Assembly (NCBI RefSeq): GCF_025998535.1
Contig: NZ_AP024233.1
Span: 3,062,001 to 3,126,000 of the forward strand
Origin: Desulfolithobacter dissulfuricans
GTDB lineage: Bacteria; Desulfobacterota; Desulfobulbia; Desulfobulbales; Desulfobulbaceae
DNA length: 64,000 bases
Direction of reading: 5' to 3'
Made by a program: the position numbers and the translations under genes. The notes below the pieces were generated by a model. That model had not been told where the DNA came from. It was given only the letters and a program-made list of their open reading frames with translations, and ran no database searches. Position 1 is the first letter of the stretch, and every line of letters starts with the position of its first letter. Of the stretch, positions 41,698-53,470 are shown one piece after another.

Positions 41698-41721
41698 AGG
41701 CGGAAAAATTTTTTTCCGCCT
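41698..41721 (+). terminator. Hairpin downstream of ilvE, upstream of groES
   Basis: AGGCGGAAAAA (41698-41708) pairs with TTTTTCCGCCT (41711-41721). It could end ilvE transcription, or form part of the groES leader. No T-run follows on the forward strand, so termination is uncertain. No CIRCE repeat is seen before groES. Confidence 0.5.
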
Positions 41722-41886
41722 GATCCCTTGATTTTTCAAAAACCGTCCCTATTGTTTTGCGCAGCATGAAGCACGAAACAGTGTTTTTGTCCGGTCATGG
41801 CGGATTTGGGTCGAATACCGGACTCAATCATTTTTTACGGCTCAAATCAATTTCACGTTAAAAAATCAGCAATAGGAGGTTTGTCC

Positions 41887-42177
41887 ATGAAAATTCGTCC
41901 ATTGAATGACCGCATCCTGGTCAAGAGATTGGAAGGAGAAGAGAAAACCGCTGGTGGAATCATCATTCCCGATTCCGCCAAGGAAAAACCGGCCGAGGGC
42001 GAGGTTATCGCTGTAGGTCCCGGAAAGCTTGGTGACAATGGCGAGCGCGTGGCCATTGATGTCAAGGTGGGTGACCGGGTTCTGTTTTCCAAGTACGGCG
42101 GCACCGATGTCAAACTGGACGGCGAAGATTACCTCATCCTGCGTGAGGATGACATTCTCGGTGTTGTTGAAAACTAA
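41887..42177 (+). CDS. groS: Co-chaperonin GroES
   Basis: This is a 96-residue heptameric lid of the GroEL chamber. It starts [16 protein letters not shown], with the mobile loop [21 protein letters not shown] and the C-terminal [31 protein letters not shown] lies 6 bp before the ATG. groEL follows after 37 bp. Confidence 0.97.
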   Translation: MKIRPLNDRILVKRLEGEEKTAGGIIIPDSAKEKPAEGEVIAVGPGKLGDNGERVAIDVKVGDRVLFSKYGGTDVKLDGEDYLILREDDILGVVEN

Positions 42178-42199
42178 GGACGATAACTACTGCTTATAA

Positions 42200-43864
<1,665 letters not shown>

Positions 43865-43894
43865 CATGACCGACCAGCTTATGCTGTGATTTCC

Positions 43895-43934
43895 AGTCCT
43901 TTTCCTGCCCCTGCGGCGGGAAAAGGACTTTTGT
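43895..43934 (+). terminator. Terminator of groES-groEL
   Basis: AGTCCTTTTCC (43895-43905) pairs with GGAAAAGGACT (43919-43929), followed by a short T-run. Confidence 0.8.
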
Positions 43935-44028
43935 CTCCAGGGAACCGGTAAAATGCACGGTTTCCTGTTGACAAACTCTGAAAAATTTTGAATATTGGCA
44001 CGGTTTCAATATACCGCTGCAAATACAT

Positions 44029-44105
44029 GGCGATGTAGCTCAGCAGGTTAGAGCATACGGCTCATATCCGTAGTGTCCGGGGTTCAAGTCCCTGCATCGC
44101 CACCA
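44029..44105 (+). tRNA. tRNA-Met (CAT), elongator type
   Basis: Acceptor arms GGCGATG and CATCGCC pair. The D-loop has AGCTCAGCAGGTTAGAGC, the anticodon loop CTCATAT gives CAT, the T-loop is GGTTCAAGTCC and ACCA is encoded at the end. An Ile tRNA with modified CAT cannot be excluded from sequence alone. Confidence 0.9.
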
Positions 44106-44132
44106 GATATACCCGGCCAGGCCGGTTTCCAT

Positions 44133-44170
44133 AAAACCCCGAGTCCTTGTGGACCCGGGGTTTTTCTTTT
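44133..44170 (+). terminator. Terminator of tRNA-Met
   Basis: AAAACCCCGAGTCC (44133-44146) pairs with GGACCCGGGGTTTT (44151-44164), one mismatch, followed by further Ts. Confidence 0.85.
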
Positions 44171-44481
44171 TCCTCTGTTTTCCAATAAAACAGCCTGGCT
44201 GAACCACTCCGCAGTATGCTCCAGCCAGGCCGGTTGACAGAGATACCGTTATCCGCAACTCCATATCAGAGTATCCAGACACACTGGCTTTTTTCATGGT
44301 CCACTCCCCACTCTGAAAAAATCGCAAAACCCGGGGTACTTCACAGACCAAGGGCCACTTCTTGCCTCATCTTCCTTCCTCAGTCTGCTTTTTTCTTTAC
44401 GTTTCATTTACTTTTTGCTATTTCCCTGCCTAACGTTCGTTAAGGACAATTGTTCCAGCTGGACAAAAAGGAGATGGAAAC
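44171..44481. other. Intergenic region upstream of the second RND operon
   Basis: A 310-bp stretch with no supported gene. Reverse-strand reading frames here run over the tRNA and are not real. It contains TAACGTTCGTTA at about 44431-44442, a small palindrome that could be a regulator site for the following operon. Confidence 0.35.
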
Positions 44482-45575
44482 ATGTCAACCATACGGGTTT
44501 GCCGCATTTTTCTTTTTTTCGCTGTGTTCTGGACAGCGAGCAGTGGTTGCCTGGCTGGCACGGGCGGAAAAGGGACCGTGGTAACAGTTGCCCCGGTTAT
44601 CCGCGACACTGTGGTTATCACCGAAGAGTCCATGGGATGGATCGAGGCGGAAACCAGCCCGGCAGTGGCTGCGGAAGTGGCTGGTAAAATAGAAAATATC
44701 TTTGCTGATACCGGTCAGACAGTGCAGGCCGGCACCCTCCTGGCCTCCATCGACAATACGCGGCAGAAGCTTGAAATAAAAGCCCTGAAGGCAGAGATTG
44801 GCCGGCTCAAGGCTCTGATCACGAACCAGGAACGGACTGTTAAACGCTACCGCAACCTGTTGGCAAAAAACTCCATTTCCCGGAACAGGTTGATAACGCG
44901 GAGGTACAACTTGTAGCGCTTCGCAAGCAGCTTGAAGCTGCCCATGCCCGTCTGGCCGACAGCGGACGCCGTCTTGGCAAGACCTCGGTGGTTGCCCCGG
45001 TAGATGGCAGAATCGAAAAACGGTTTGTCTCGACAGGTGATTTTGTCGATACAGGAACCCCTCTCTTTCGGATGGTGGCAACTCAGAAGCTGCGTATCGT
45101 GCTGCCTTTTCCTGAAAATGCCGCGGCCAGGCTCACGGTCGGACAACAGGTTACATTGACTTCACCCCTGACTCCCGGCCGCCTGGTCGAAGCTGGAATC
45201 GATCAGATACGCCCGGCAATAACTCCACGAAGCCGGGCGGTGGAAATTCTTATCTATATTGACAATCCTGGCGGGTGGCGGCCCGGAGGTACCGTCAACG
45301 GAACGGTCATCATCGACAGACACGAACATGCCCTGCTGGTTCCTGCCCAGGCTGTGGTCAGACGCCCGGCCGGGGAGGTTGTTTATCAGGTTGTGGACAA
45401 TACTGCCCGCCAGATCCAGGTGACCACTGGACAGCACCAGGGCAATCTTGTGGAGATAGTCAGCGGCCTGTCCGGAAACGAGCGGATCGCTGTTGACGGG
45501 GCAGGCTTTCTTACCAATGGCGCCACGGTTTACGAGAAACAGGTACACCGAAACCAAAAAAATGAATCTTCCTGA
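44482..45575 (+). pseudogene. RND efflux adaptor protein, frameshifted
   Basis: This is a periplasmic adaptor of about 364 residues. The first frame (44482-44916) has an export signal possibly ending in a lipobox (SSGC), a first lipoyl half (AAEVAGKIENIFADTGQTVQAG) and coiled coil. It stops after NSISRNRL. The second frame continues with DNAEVQLVALRKQLEAAHARL, then VVAPVDGRIEKRFVSTGDFVDTGTPLFR and beta domains. One G missing next to 44892 explains the break; the restored product has the full adaptor layout. It overlaps the pump gene that follows. Whether the indel is real is not decidable here. Confidence 0.85.
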
Positions 45576-48500
45576 ACTCTCTATCAGACGCCATGTTCTG
45601 GCCACCATGCTCAGCGCGGTGATCATCCTCTTTGGCCTGGTGAGCTATAACCGCATTGGTGTGGACGAATATCCGGAGATCGATTTCCCGATGATCTCCA
45701 TCACCACCACCATGATCGGCGCCGATCCGGATATCATCGATACCACGGTCACCAATGTCATCGAAACCGCGGTCAACTCGACGCCCGGTATCGAGCATAT
45801 CACTTCCCGCTCCGCGCCCGGAGTTTCCGTGGTTGTTATCAAGTTCGAGTTGAGTCGGGATGTGGACGTGGCCTTTAACGAGGTCCAGGCCAAGGTCAAC
45901 CAGTCCCTGCGTGACCTGCCAAAAGAGGCTGATCCGCCGGTGGTTGCCAAGGTTGAGGTCGGCGCCGCGCCGGTGATGTGGCTGGCCCTGCTGGGTGACC
46001 GCACCCTGCAGCAGCTCAACCAGTATGCCCGCAATACAGTCAAGAAACAGCTGGAATCCATCGATGGCGTGGGCGAGGTCAGAATCGGTGGTAAGCGTGA
46101 TCGCACCATTCGGGTCAATCTGCACCCGGAGGCCATGGCCGGCCTGTCCATAACCATCGGTGACGTCATCCGCGCCTTTCAGATCAACCACATTCAGCTC
46201 CCGGGCGGTTATCTCGTGGGCGGCATGACAGAAGACCTCATCAAGCTCAATCTGGAATTCCACAGAGTCGAGGACATTGGTGATCTGATCATTGCCTACC
46301 GGGAAGGAGCCGCCATCCGTCTGGACCAGATCGCCACGATTACAGACGGCCTGGAAGACAAACGCAAGCTGGCCCAGTTCAACGACCAGCCCTGCGTCAG
46401 CCTGGGCATTGTCAAGGTAACCGGTTCCAATACCGTGGCCATTGTCAGGGCGGTCAAGGAAAAGCTGGACCATGAGATCTCTCCCCAGCTGCCGCCGGGA
46501 TTGCGTATAGAGATTGCCTCAGACGACTCCAACTTCATAGAGGAATCGGTGAACGCCCTGAAAGAACATATCATCCTGGGCACCCTGTTTGCGGCCCTGG
46601 TCGTCTTTGCGTTTCTCCAGTCCTTCCGTTCCACCCTGATCATCTCGGTTGCTATCCCTGTTTCCCTGCTGGGAGCAGTGATGGTGATGTATTTTTCCGG
46701 TTATACGTTCAACAAGATGACCCTGCTGGCCCTGCTCCTGCTCATCGGTGTAGTGGTGGACGATGCCATTGTGGTTCTGGAAAATATTTTCCGGATCCGG
46801 GAAGAAAACCCTGCCATGGATCCGCACAAAGCCGCTCTCATTGGTACCAATCAGGTGGCCTTTGCGGTGCTTGCCGCCACTTTTTCCCTGGCCTGCATCT
46901 TTGCACCGGTCATCTTCATGGGGGGCATAATCGGGCGTTTCTTCACTGCCTTTGCCGTGGTGGTCACGGTTGGCGTGCTGACCTCTCTGTTCATAGCGAT
47001 CAGCCTCACACCCATGCTCTGCTCCCGTTTTCTGCGCATTGCCACCAGACGAGGACGGCTCCATGGTCTGCTGGAATCCTTTTTCCAGACCATGGAACGG
47101 GGTTATGCAGCCACATTGCGTTTTGCCCTGCGTTTTCGCTGGACAGTGGTTCTTCTCACCGTTGTGGTAGTCGCCCTCCTCTTCCCCCTGTTTGGCAAAA
47201 TCGGAAAAAGTTTCATGCCCAATGAGGACAAGGGCCATTTTCTCATTACCCTGAAAACCCCGCTGGGCTCATCCATCGAGTATACCAGCGACCGCCTTGC
47301 CGAAGTCGAGAAGGTGCTGCAGACCCATCCCCACGAAATTGCCTCCTACCTTTCATCCATCGGCACCGATGCCACCGGGCAGGTGTCCAGGGGAGAAATT
47401 TCGGTACGGATGAACCCCCGCTCGGAACGTACGCTGAAACAGTATGAATTCATTGATATCCTGCGTAAGGAACTGGCTGCGATTCCAGGGGTCCTGGCCT
47501 TTCCCGCACCCGTATCCGTGGTGGGCGGCATGCGGGGAGAGCCGCTGCAGTTCAACCTGACCGGACCGGAACTGGGCCGGGTCGCGGAACTGGCCCACAG
47601 GTTGAACCGGAAACTGGCAGCGGATCCGGACCTCGGCACCATTGACCTGGATCTGCAGCTCAACCTGCCCCAGGTCAAACTGGTGATTGACCGCACCAGG
47701 GCGGCTGACCTCGGGTTATCCGCGCTTGATGTGGCCCTGGCAGTCAATGTTCTGGCTGGCGGCTATGACGTGGCAAAATACAATGATGAGCCCGGCGATG
47801 GCGAACGCTATGACATCCGGTTGAAAACGGCTGCCGGAACTATCAATACGCCACAGGATCTGCGTCGTATCTATCTGCGGAGCAGAAGCGGCGAGCTGGT
47901 CCGGCTCGACACGGTGGCCCATCTGGAAAAAGTGGTGGGCCCGGCGGTGATTTCCAGGTACGATCTGCAGTACGCGGCGGAATTTTTTGCCACCCCGGCG
48001 GTTCCCCTGGGCACGGCTGTGAACAAGGTCAAAACAGCGGCCAGGGACCTGCTGCCCCTGGGGTATCAGATCAAAATGACGGGCCGGGCCGAGGAATTCG
48101 GCAAGACCGTGCATTATATCAGTTTTACCTTTCTCATGGCCGTTATCCTGGTGTATATGGTCCTGGCCAGCCAGTTCAACTCGTTCATCCAGCCCCTGAT
48201 CATCATGGTGGCCCAGCCCCTGGCCATTGTCGGCGGGATTGGCGGCCTGTATCTTTTCCACCACGGCCTCAATATCTTTTCCATGGTCGGCCTGGTGCTG
48301 CTCATGGGCCTGGTGGCGAAAAACTCCATACTCCTGGTGGATCTCACCAACCAGTTCCGGGCCGAAGGCAAGTCCATCCTTGAGGCCCTGAGCACGGCCT
48401 GTCCGCTGCGGCTGCGGCCGGTTCTCATGACCTCCTTTACCGTCATCCTGGCCATGCTGCCGGCAGCGCTTGGCTATGGCGCAGGCGCCGATACCAACGG

Positions 48501-48633
48501 TCCGCTGGCTGTGGCGGTTATCGGTGGTATGCTCAGCTCCACCATGCTCACCCTGGTGGTGGTTCCAGCGGTCTATTCCCTGGTTGAAAACGGCCTGCTG
48601 CGGCTGCGAAACCGGTGGACAAAACAAGGCTGA
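45562..48633 (+). CDS. RND family efflux pump (HAE1-type), inner-membrane transporter
   Basis: This is a 1023-residue proton-driven efflux transporter. It starts MNLPELSIRRHVLATMLSAV (45562). The first periplasmic domain has DEYPEIDFPMISI and the proton relay is IGVVVDDAIVVLENIFR. The second half mirrors the first, ending VVPAVYSLVENG. It is coupled to the adaptor by an overlap. No TolC-like gene is next to it, so it would have to use a channel encoded elsewhere, possibly the one at 35853. Confidence 0.92.
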   Translation: MNLPELSIRRHVLATMLSAVIILFGLVSYNRIGVDEYPEIDFPMISITTTMIGADPDIIDTTVTNVIETAVNSTPGIEHITSRSAPGVSVVVIKFELSRDVDVAFNEVQAKVNQSLRDLPKEADPPVVAKVEVGAAPVMWLALLGDRTLQQLNQYARNTVKKQLESIDGVGEVRIGGKRDRTIRVNLHPEAMAGLSITIGDVIRAFQINHIQLPGGYLVGGMTEDLIKLNLEFHRVEDIGDLIIAYREGAAIRLDQIATITDGLEDKRKLAQFNDQPCVSLGIVKVTGSNTVAIVRAVKEKLDHEISPQLPPGLRIEIASDDSNFIEESVNALKEHIILGTLFAALVVFAFLQSFRSTLIISVAIPVSLLGAVMVMYFSGYTFNKMTLLALLLLIGVVVDDAIVVLENIFRIREENPAMDPHKAALIGTNQVAFAVLAATFSLACIFAPVIFMGGIIGRFFTAFAVVVTVGVLTSLFIAISLTPMLCSRFLRIATRRGRLHGLLESFFQTMERGYAATLRFALRFRWTVVLLTVVVVALLFPLFGKIGKSFMPNEDKGHFLITLKTPLGSSIEYTSDRLAEVEKVLQTHPHEIASYLSSIGTDATGQVSRGEISVRMNPRSERTLKQYEFIDILRKELAAIPGVLAFPAPVSVVGGMRGEPLQFNLTGPELGRVAELAHRLNRKLAADPDLGTIDLDLQLNLPQVKLVIDRTRAADLGLSALDVALAVNVLAGGYDVAKYNDEPGDGERYDIRLKTAAGTINTPQDLRRIYLRSRSGELVRLDTVAHLEKVVGPAVISRYDLQYAAEFFATPAVPLGTAVNKVKTAARDLLPLGYQIKMTGRAEEFGKTVHYISFTFLMAVILVYMVLASQFNSFIQPLIIMVAQPLAIVGGIGGLYLFHHGLNIFSMVGLVLLMGLVAKNSILLVDLTNQFRAEGKSILEALSTACPLRLRPVLMTSFTVILAMLPAALGYGAGADTNGPLAVAVIGGMLSSTMLTLVVVPAVYSLVENGLLRLRNRWTKQG

Positions 48634-48718
48634 TTTTTAAAGCAACCAGACAGATGGCAACTACTCATGAAACCTGATCTGCCAGTGTAACCCATGTTCT
48701 CTCCGCACCCATGTACCC

Positions 48719-49906
48719 ATGTCTGACTCTTCCTGTTTTCGTCTGCAACTGACTGTCTTTGCGCTGGTGTCTGCTTCGTTTACGAACATATACATCACCC
48801 AGCCGGTGTTACCTGTGCTGCAGACCGAATTTGGTGCTGACATGGTAACAGTTTCCTTCACAGTGTCCGCTGTCATCCTCGGCATAGCCCTGTCCAATCT
48901 GCCTTTCGGTATTCTGGCAGACCGGTTGCCGATAAAGCCCATTATTCTCACCGGCGGTGTTCTGGTGGCGTTAAATGGCATCATCTGTGCCATCACCCAT
49001 AATCTCTGGATTTTAATTGGCGCCCGATTTCTCCAGGGTGTTTTTCTCCCTGCTTTGACAACCTGCCTTGCGGCGTATCTGGCAAAGACCATTCCCGATT
49101 CAAGGCTGACCGTTGTCATGGGATCCTATGTGTCGGCAACGGTGCTCGGTGGCATGGGAGGGCGCCTGCTTGGCGGCTGGATTCACCCGCCCCTGCACTG
49201 GCGCTATGCATTTGTCTCTGCAGCAGCACTCATCCTCGTTGCAACATTTACTGCTCTGCGGACACTGCCGGCCACTGAGACCGGCAGAGGCCGACAACAG
49301 GAAACCACCGGGTTTGCAGCTTTATTAAAACGTCGGGAGATCCTGCTTATCTATTTCTGTGCATCAGGCAGCTTTGCAATTTTTTCCTCGGTTTTTAACT
49401 ATCTGCCGTTCCGGTTGAGCACAGAACCTTTTCATTTTTCCACCCAGTCAACGACCATGCTGTATCTTGTCTATATCATGGGCATCTTTATGGGGCCAAC
49501 AGCCGGCAAAATCAGCAACCGCTTCGGCAGCGGCAACACTCTGATCGCAGGCAGTATTCTCCTGGGGATTTCATTGCTCCTCATTTTGCTGCCTTCTGTT
49601 CCTGCGGTGGTGACCGCCCTGCTTGGAATCTGTGCCGGCTTTTTTACCGTCCATGCTGCCGCTGTCGGTTCTCTGAACCGCAAGCTGACCAGTGGCCAGG
49701 GAAGGGCCAACGCTCTCTATGTTCTGTTTTATTATATGGGCGGATGGCTTGGCATTACCGGCGCCGGGTTCGCGTATAAACACGGCGGCTGGAGCTTTGT
49801 GGTGTATATCTGTCTGGTTCTCCTGCTCATTCCCTTAAGCGCCGGTATGGGTGAGCGGAAGATGAATAACGCGCAGGAAGCATCCGCACACACTGGATGC
49901 ACATAA
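48719..49906 (+). CDS. MFS transporter
   Basis: This is a 395-residue major facilitator protein with about 12 membrane helices. Motif A-like GILADRLPIKP lies after helix 2 and LIGARFLQGVFLPAL follows in helix 4. It resembles the YnfM-type drug/arabinose-polymer exporters. It is followed by a TetR gene 24 bp downstream, so it may be a regulated efflux protein. The substrate is unknown. Confidence 0.85.
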   Translation: MSDSSCFRLQLTVFALVSASFTNIYITQPVLPVLQTEFGADMVTVSFTVSAVILGIALSNLPFGILADRLPIKPIILTGGVLVALNGIICAITHNLWILIGARFLQGVFLPALTTCLAAYLAKTIPDSRLTVVMGSYVSATVLGGMGGRLLGGWIHPPLHWRYAFVSAAALILVATFTALRTLPATETGRGRQQETTGFAALLKRREILLIYFCASGSFAIFSSVFNYLPFRLSTEPFHFSTQSTTMLYLVYIMGIFMGPTAGKISNRFGSGNTLIAGSILLGISLLLILLPSVPAVVTALLGICAGFFTVHAAAVGSLNRKLTSGQGRANALYVLFYYMGGWLGITGAGFAYKHGGWSFVVYICLVLLLIPLSAGMGERKMNNAQEASAHTGCT

Positions 49907-49930
49907 ACATCGCCCTGAAATCCTGTAATA

Positions 49931-50512
49931 ATGAGTGCTGGTAAACAAAAAACAAAAGCGGAAATACTGGATATCGTCATTCCCCTCTTTGCCAGGAGCG
50001 GCTATGCCGGAGTAAGCATGCGCCAGATAGCCCGGGCAGTGGGCATTAAAGCGGCCTCACTGTACCACCATTTCCCGGACAAGCAGACGCTGTATGTCCA
50101 GGCCCTTGCCCAGGCATTTTCCAGGCGTACCGCTTTGTTGCATGACGCCCTGGCCCTGTCTGCCGATCCGGAAGAGCAGTTTCGCCGGCTGGTGCACAGC
50201 CTGTGCAGACTGGTGCATGACGATACTGATTTCAGCAGGCTCATTCAGCGAGAGATCATGGATGGCGACGAAAAGCGGCTGCAGCTGCTTGCAGACAACG
50301 TCTTTGGCAGTTTTTTTCAGGAAATGACCATACTTTGCCGTGCACTTGCCCCTGACCGGGATCCCCATCTGCTGGCCATTTCTATCCTTGGGCTGATCAT
50401 TTATCATTTTCAGATCACGCCAATCCGGTCTTTTCTTCCAGGGTTTCAGGAATCCCATAACGACCCGGAAGCTGTTGCCAACCATGTTATTTCTCTGCTG
50501 AAAAATGGATAA
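49931..50512 (+). CDS. TetR family regulator
   Basis: This is a 193-residue repressor with an N-terminal helix-turn-helix (AEILDIVIPLFARSGYAGVSMRQIARAVG, recognition helix KAASLYHHFPDK). The C-terminal domain is unassigned. It overlaps the following LysE-type gene by 8 bp and follows the MFS gene, so it probably controls this transport cluster. Confidence 0.85.
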   Translation: MSAGKQKTKAEILDIVIPLFARSGYAGVSMRQIARAVGIKAASLYHHFPDKQTLYVQALAQAFSRRTALLHDALALSADPEEQFRRLVHSLCRLVHDDTDFSRLIQREIMDGDEKRLQLLADNVFGSFFQEMTILCRALAPDRDPHLLAISILGLIIYHFQITPIRSFLPGFQESHNDPEAVANHVISLLKNG

Positions 50513-51173
50513 CTTTCCTGCACTGGCCGGAATTGCCGGCACGTCATTTATCCTGGCCCTGTCCGGGGCGCTGATGCCCGGACCGCTTTTCACCCTGACC
50601 GTGGCAGAAGCTGCCAGAAGGGGAACACGGGCCGGACCGATGATTATCACCGGTCATGGTCTTCTTGAGCTGCTGCTGGTCGTTGCCGTTATCAAGGGGC
50701 TGGGTCCGTTTCTCAAGGAGCCACCGGTTATTGGCACCATCGCCCTTCTCGGCGGGATTATCCTGCTTGTCATGGGGATAGACATGGCGCGCAAGGCTGG
50801 TTCGCTTTCCCTGGAGCAGGATACGGTGCAGAGCGATCAAACCCCTGCCCGCCATCCCATTGTGCTCGGATTTGTCGGCAGCCTTGCCAATCCGTACTGG
50901 ATCATCTGGTGGGTGACCATAGGTCTTGGTTACCTGATCACAGCCAGTCACTTCGGCTGGCCGGGCCTTGTGACGTTTTTTCTTGGCCACATTGCTGCCG
51001 ATTATGCCTGGTATATCCTTATAGCACTGAGCGTCAGCCGCGGCAGGGGCCTACTGTCTGACAATAGCTATCAGACAATGATACGCTGCTGCGGCATATT
51101 TCTCATTGGCTTTGGCACCTGGTTTTTCGGCACAGCTTTCAAGCATTTGTCAGGCAGTATTCTGTTACTGTAG
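50505..51173 (+). CDS. LysE family exporter
   Basis: This is a 222-residue membrane protein of the LysE/RhtB type, with six expected helices. The opening motif is ALSGALMPGPLFTLTVAEAARRGTRAGP and the middle motif is FVGSLANPYWIIWWVTIG. Such proteins export amino acids or similar small solutes. The substrate is unknown. It is translationally coupled to the tetR gene. Confidence 0.85.
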   Translation: MDNFPALAGIAGTSFILALSGALMPGPLFTLTVAEAARRGTRAGPMIITGHGLLELLLVVAVIKGLGPFLKEPPVIGTIALLGGIILLVMGIDMARKAGSLSLEQDTVQSDQTPARHPIVLGFVGSLANPYWIIWWVTIGLGYLITASHFGWPGLVTFFLGHIAADYAWYILIALSVSRGRGLLSDNSYQTMIRCCGIFLIGFGTWFFGTAFKHLSGSILLL

Positions 51174-51274
51174 CGAAATGATGGGGTACATCACCCGGAA
51201 CACTTCTGCAAAACAGGCTTTGCCCGAAAAGGCTATTGAATAACCAAATCAGGAGAACAGGAGAAAATTATCTC

Positions 51275-51673
51275 GTGGATCTGCAAACTTTTTTCCAGAA
51301 AGATTCATTTGCCCGGTATGTCGGCATTGAACTCCTCGACGTTGCACCGGGCTACGCCCGGGTACAGCTCGATATCAGCAGCCATCATTTGAACGGTGTC
51401 AATATTGCCCATGGCGGCGCCATTTTCGCCTTGGCCGACTATGCCTTTGCCGTGGCTTCCAACTCCCATGGCACTGTAGCTCTCGGGATCAACGCGACCA
51501 TCTCCTACCTGAAAGCCGCGGGAGAAGGGCTGTTGACTGCCGAGGCAAAAGAAATTTCAAGAAATCCAAAACTTGCCACATATCAGGTCAGCATAGCCGA
51601 TGCCGATCGCAACCTTATCGCCGTTTTTCAAGGCACGGTATACCGGAAGAAAGATAAAATCGCCAACCGATAG
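51275..51673 (+). CDS. PaaI-like hotdog-fold thioesterase
   Basis: This is a roughly 132-residue acyl-CoA thioesterase of the PaaI type with the motif NGVNIAHGGAIFALADYAFA that holds the catalytic region. The start is uncertain: GTG 51275 has AGGAG 11 bp upstream, while a TTG at 51236 would add 13 residues. It follows the LysE-type gene at about 100 bp and may share its transcript. The substrate is unknown. Confidence 0.8.
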   Translation: MDLQTFFQKDSFARYVGIELLDVAPGYARVQLDISSHHLNGVNIAHGGAIFALADYAFAVASNSHGTVALGINATISYLKAAGEGLLTAEAKEISRNPKLATYQVSIADADRNLIAVFQGTVYRKKDKIANR

Positions 51674-51857
51674 AATACAGGTACGTCAAGCCCTCTACCC
51701 GTTCTGTTCATTTGCAGTTACCGGGAACGTGCTTACTCTATTTATGAAGGGCAGGGAGCAAGTCAAACCCACAGGGGAAAAGGTGCTGCCTTTTTGTCTG
51801 CCTGATCTGTCAGTCGGAAGATCTTAATGACCCGTTTACCGGAAGAAACGACCTGCG
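51674..51857. other. Intergenic region before rtcB
   Basis: About 180 bp with no supported gene; presumably the rtcB promoter is here, but no element is clear. Confidence 0.3.
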
Positions 51858-53033
51858 ATGAAACGGATTATTAGCACAGAAAAGCGGCCCATCAAACTCT
51901 GGCTCGACGATGTTGAAGCCGGAACCATGGAGCAGGCGAAACATCTTGCCAACCTGGATTTTGTCCATGGACATATTGCGCTGATGCCGGATGCCCATCT
52001 TGGCTACGGCATGCCCATTGGCGGGGTTATGGCAACGACGGATGTGATCGTGCCCAATGCGGTGGGAGTTGACATCGGCTGCGGCATGTGCGCTCTCCAG
52101 ACGTCCCTTACCAATATCGACACTGATCAGCTCAAGTCCATTATGGCCCTGATCCGGCAAACTGTCCCGGTGGGATTCAAACACCATAAAAAAAAACAGG
52201 ACCCTGCCCTGATGCCGCCAACGCCAGGGAATGTTCCCCTGGAAGATCTCTATGTTGTTTCGCGGGAATACAACAATGCCCTGACGCAGCTGGGCACCCT
52301 GGGCGGCGGGAACCATTTTATCGAGATCCAGAGGGGCAGCGACGCTCAAATCTGGATCATGGTGCACAGCGGCAGCCGTAACCTGGGATACAAGGTGGCC
52401 AATTATTACAACAAGCTGGCAATTCAGCTCAACCATAAATGGGGCGCAGCGGTACCGCCGAAATGGCAGCTTGCCTTTCTGCCCCTGGACACCGAAGCTG
52501 GGCGAAAGTATCTTCTGGAGATGCAGTACTGCGTGGATTTTGCCCTAGCAAACCGCCAGGTAATCATGCAGAAAATAAAAGATGCCTTCACTATGGTGAT
52601 TCCCGGAGTATTTTTCCCCAAGTTTATCAATATTGCCCATAATTATGCGGCAATGGAGACCCATTTCCACAAAAATGTTGTTGTCCATCGCAAGGGAGCG
52701 ACCAGAGCCAGACCGGACGAACTGGGTATTATCCCCGGTTCTCAGGGAAGCCCCAGCTACATTGTTCGCGGCAAAGGAAACGAAGAAAGTTTTATGTCCT
52801 GTTCCCATGGCGCTGGCCGGAAAATGGGCCGTAAACAGGCAAAAAAACAGTTGGATTTACGTGCCGAGCAGAAACGACTCGAAGATCAGGGAATTATTCA
52901 TGCCATTCGGCACCGGGGGGACCTCGATGAAGCAGCCGGGGCCTATAAAGACATCGATGAAGTTGTGGAGAACCAGCTCGATCTCGTCGAAGTGGTGGTT
53001 GCCCTGAAGCCACTGGCGGTCATCAAAGGGTAG
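51858..53033 (+). CDS. rtcB: RNA ligase RtcB
   Basis: This is a 391-residue RNA-splicing ligase that joins 2',3'-cyclic phosphate or 3'-phosphate ends to 5'-OH ends using GTP and manganese. The motifs are VGVDIGCGMCALQT with the metal-binding Cys, GGGNHFIEI, VHSGSRNLG, and SCSHGAGRKMGR with the GMP-accepting His. Two small genes follow on the same strand. Confidence 0.94.
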   Translation: MKRIISTEKRPIKLWLDDVEAGTMEQAKHLANLDFVHGHIALMPDAHLGYGMPIGGVMATTDVIVPNAVGVDIGCGMCALQTSLTNIDTDQLKSIMALIRQTVPVGFKHHKKKQDPALMPPTPGNVPLEDLYVVSREYNNALTQLGTLGGGNHFIEIQRGSDAQIWIMVHSGSRNLGYKVANYYNKLAIQLNHKWGAAVPPKWQLAFLPLDTEAGRKYLLEMQYCVDFALANRQVIMQKIKDAFTMVIPGVFFPKFINIAHNYAAMETHFHKNVVVHRKGATRARPDELGIIPGSQGSPSYIVRGKGNEESFMSCSHGAGRKMGRKQAKKQLDLRAEQKRLEDQGIIHAIRHRGDLDEAAGAYKDIDEVVENQLDLVEVVVALKPLAVIKG

Positions 53034-53084
53034 CCGACCACCCGGACGGGATAATCTGTCAATTCAGGTGCAAGGGAGGGAGCC

Positions 53085-53447
53085 ATGAGTAAGCAGATTT
53101 CCTTTACCAGGATCGAGAACGACCTGCTGCCCGAGTACAGAAGAAAAATCAGCATGGCCGAGTCCACCGAGGACATCAGAAAATTTTTTGTCTACACCAT
53201 CCAGGAACTGCTCCAGCGGGCTTGTAACGGGAATATAGCCATTACCTATGAGGATATCGTCCTGGACCAGGACAATCCTCCCCACTACCGGCTCTCCGAA
53301 ACCCTGCAGACCCAGCAGGAGTTCGCCGCTGTCTGGACCGGTTCGGATCTCGCTCATATCATCGCCCGGTTCACCGAAACAGCCATGAACCATTACAGGC
53401 ACCTGGCCAGGAACCCGGATAAAACCGAGGCCAAGATCAGAATGTAA
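53085..53447 (+). CDS. Hypothetical protein linked to rtcB
   Basis: I do not recognise this 120-residue protein. It is soluble, mostly helical by eye, with an acidic N-terminal half and no signal peptide or cysteine motif. AGGGAGG precedes the ATG. It lies 51 bp after rtcB and overlaps the following regulator gene by 1 bp, so the three may form an operon. Confidence 0.7.
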   Translation: MSKQISFTRIENDLLPEYRRKISMAESTEDIRKFFVYTIQELLQRACNGNIAITYEDIVLDQDNPPHYRLSETLQTQQEFAAVWTGSDLAHIIARFTETAMNHYRHLARNPDKTEAKIRM

Positions 53448-53470
53448 TGACCTGCAGGGGTAATCACGTC

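Noticed and set aside
41730-41886. Search for a CIRCE heat-shock operator before groES
   Set aside because: No TTAGCACTC-N9-GAGTGCTAA-like repeat is present; only the hairpin at 41698-41721 is seen.
44040-44351. A reverse-strand frame ending RDLNPGHYGYEPYALTC
   Set aside because: This tail is the translation of the tRNA-Met gene on the wrong strand, a known false annotation.
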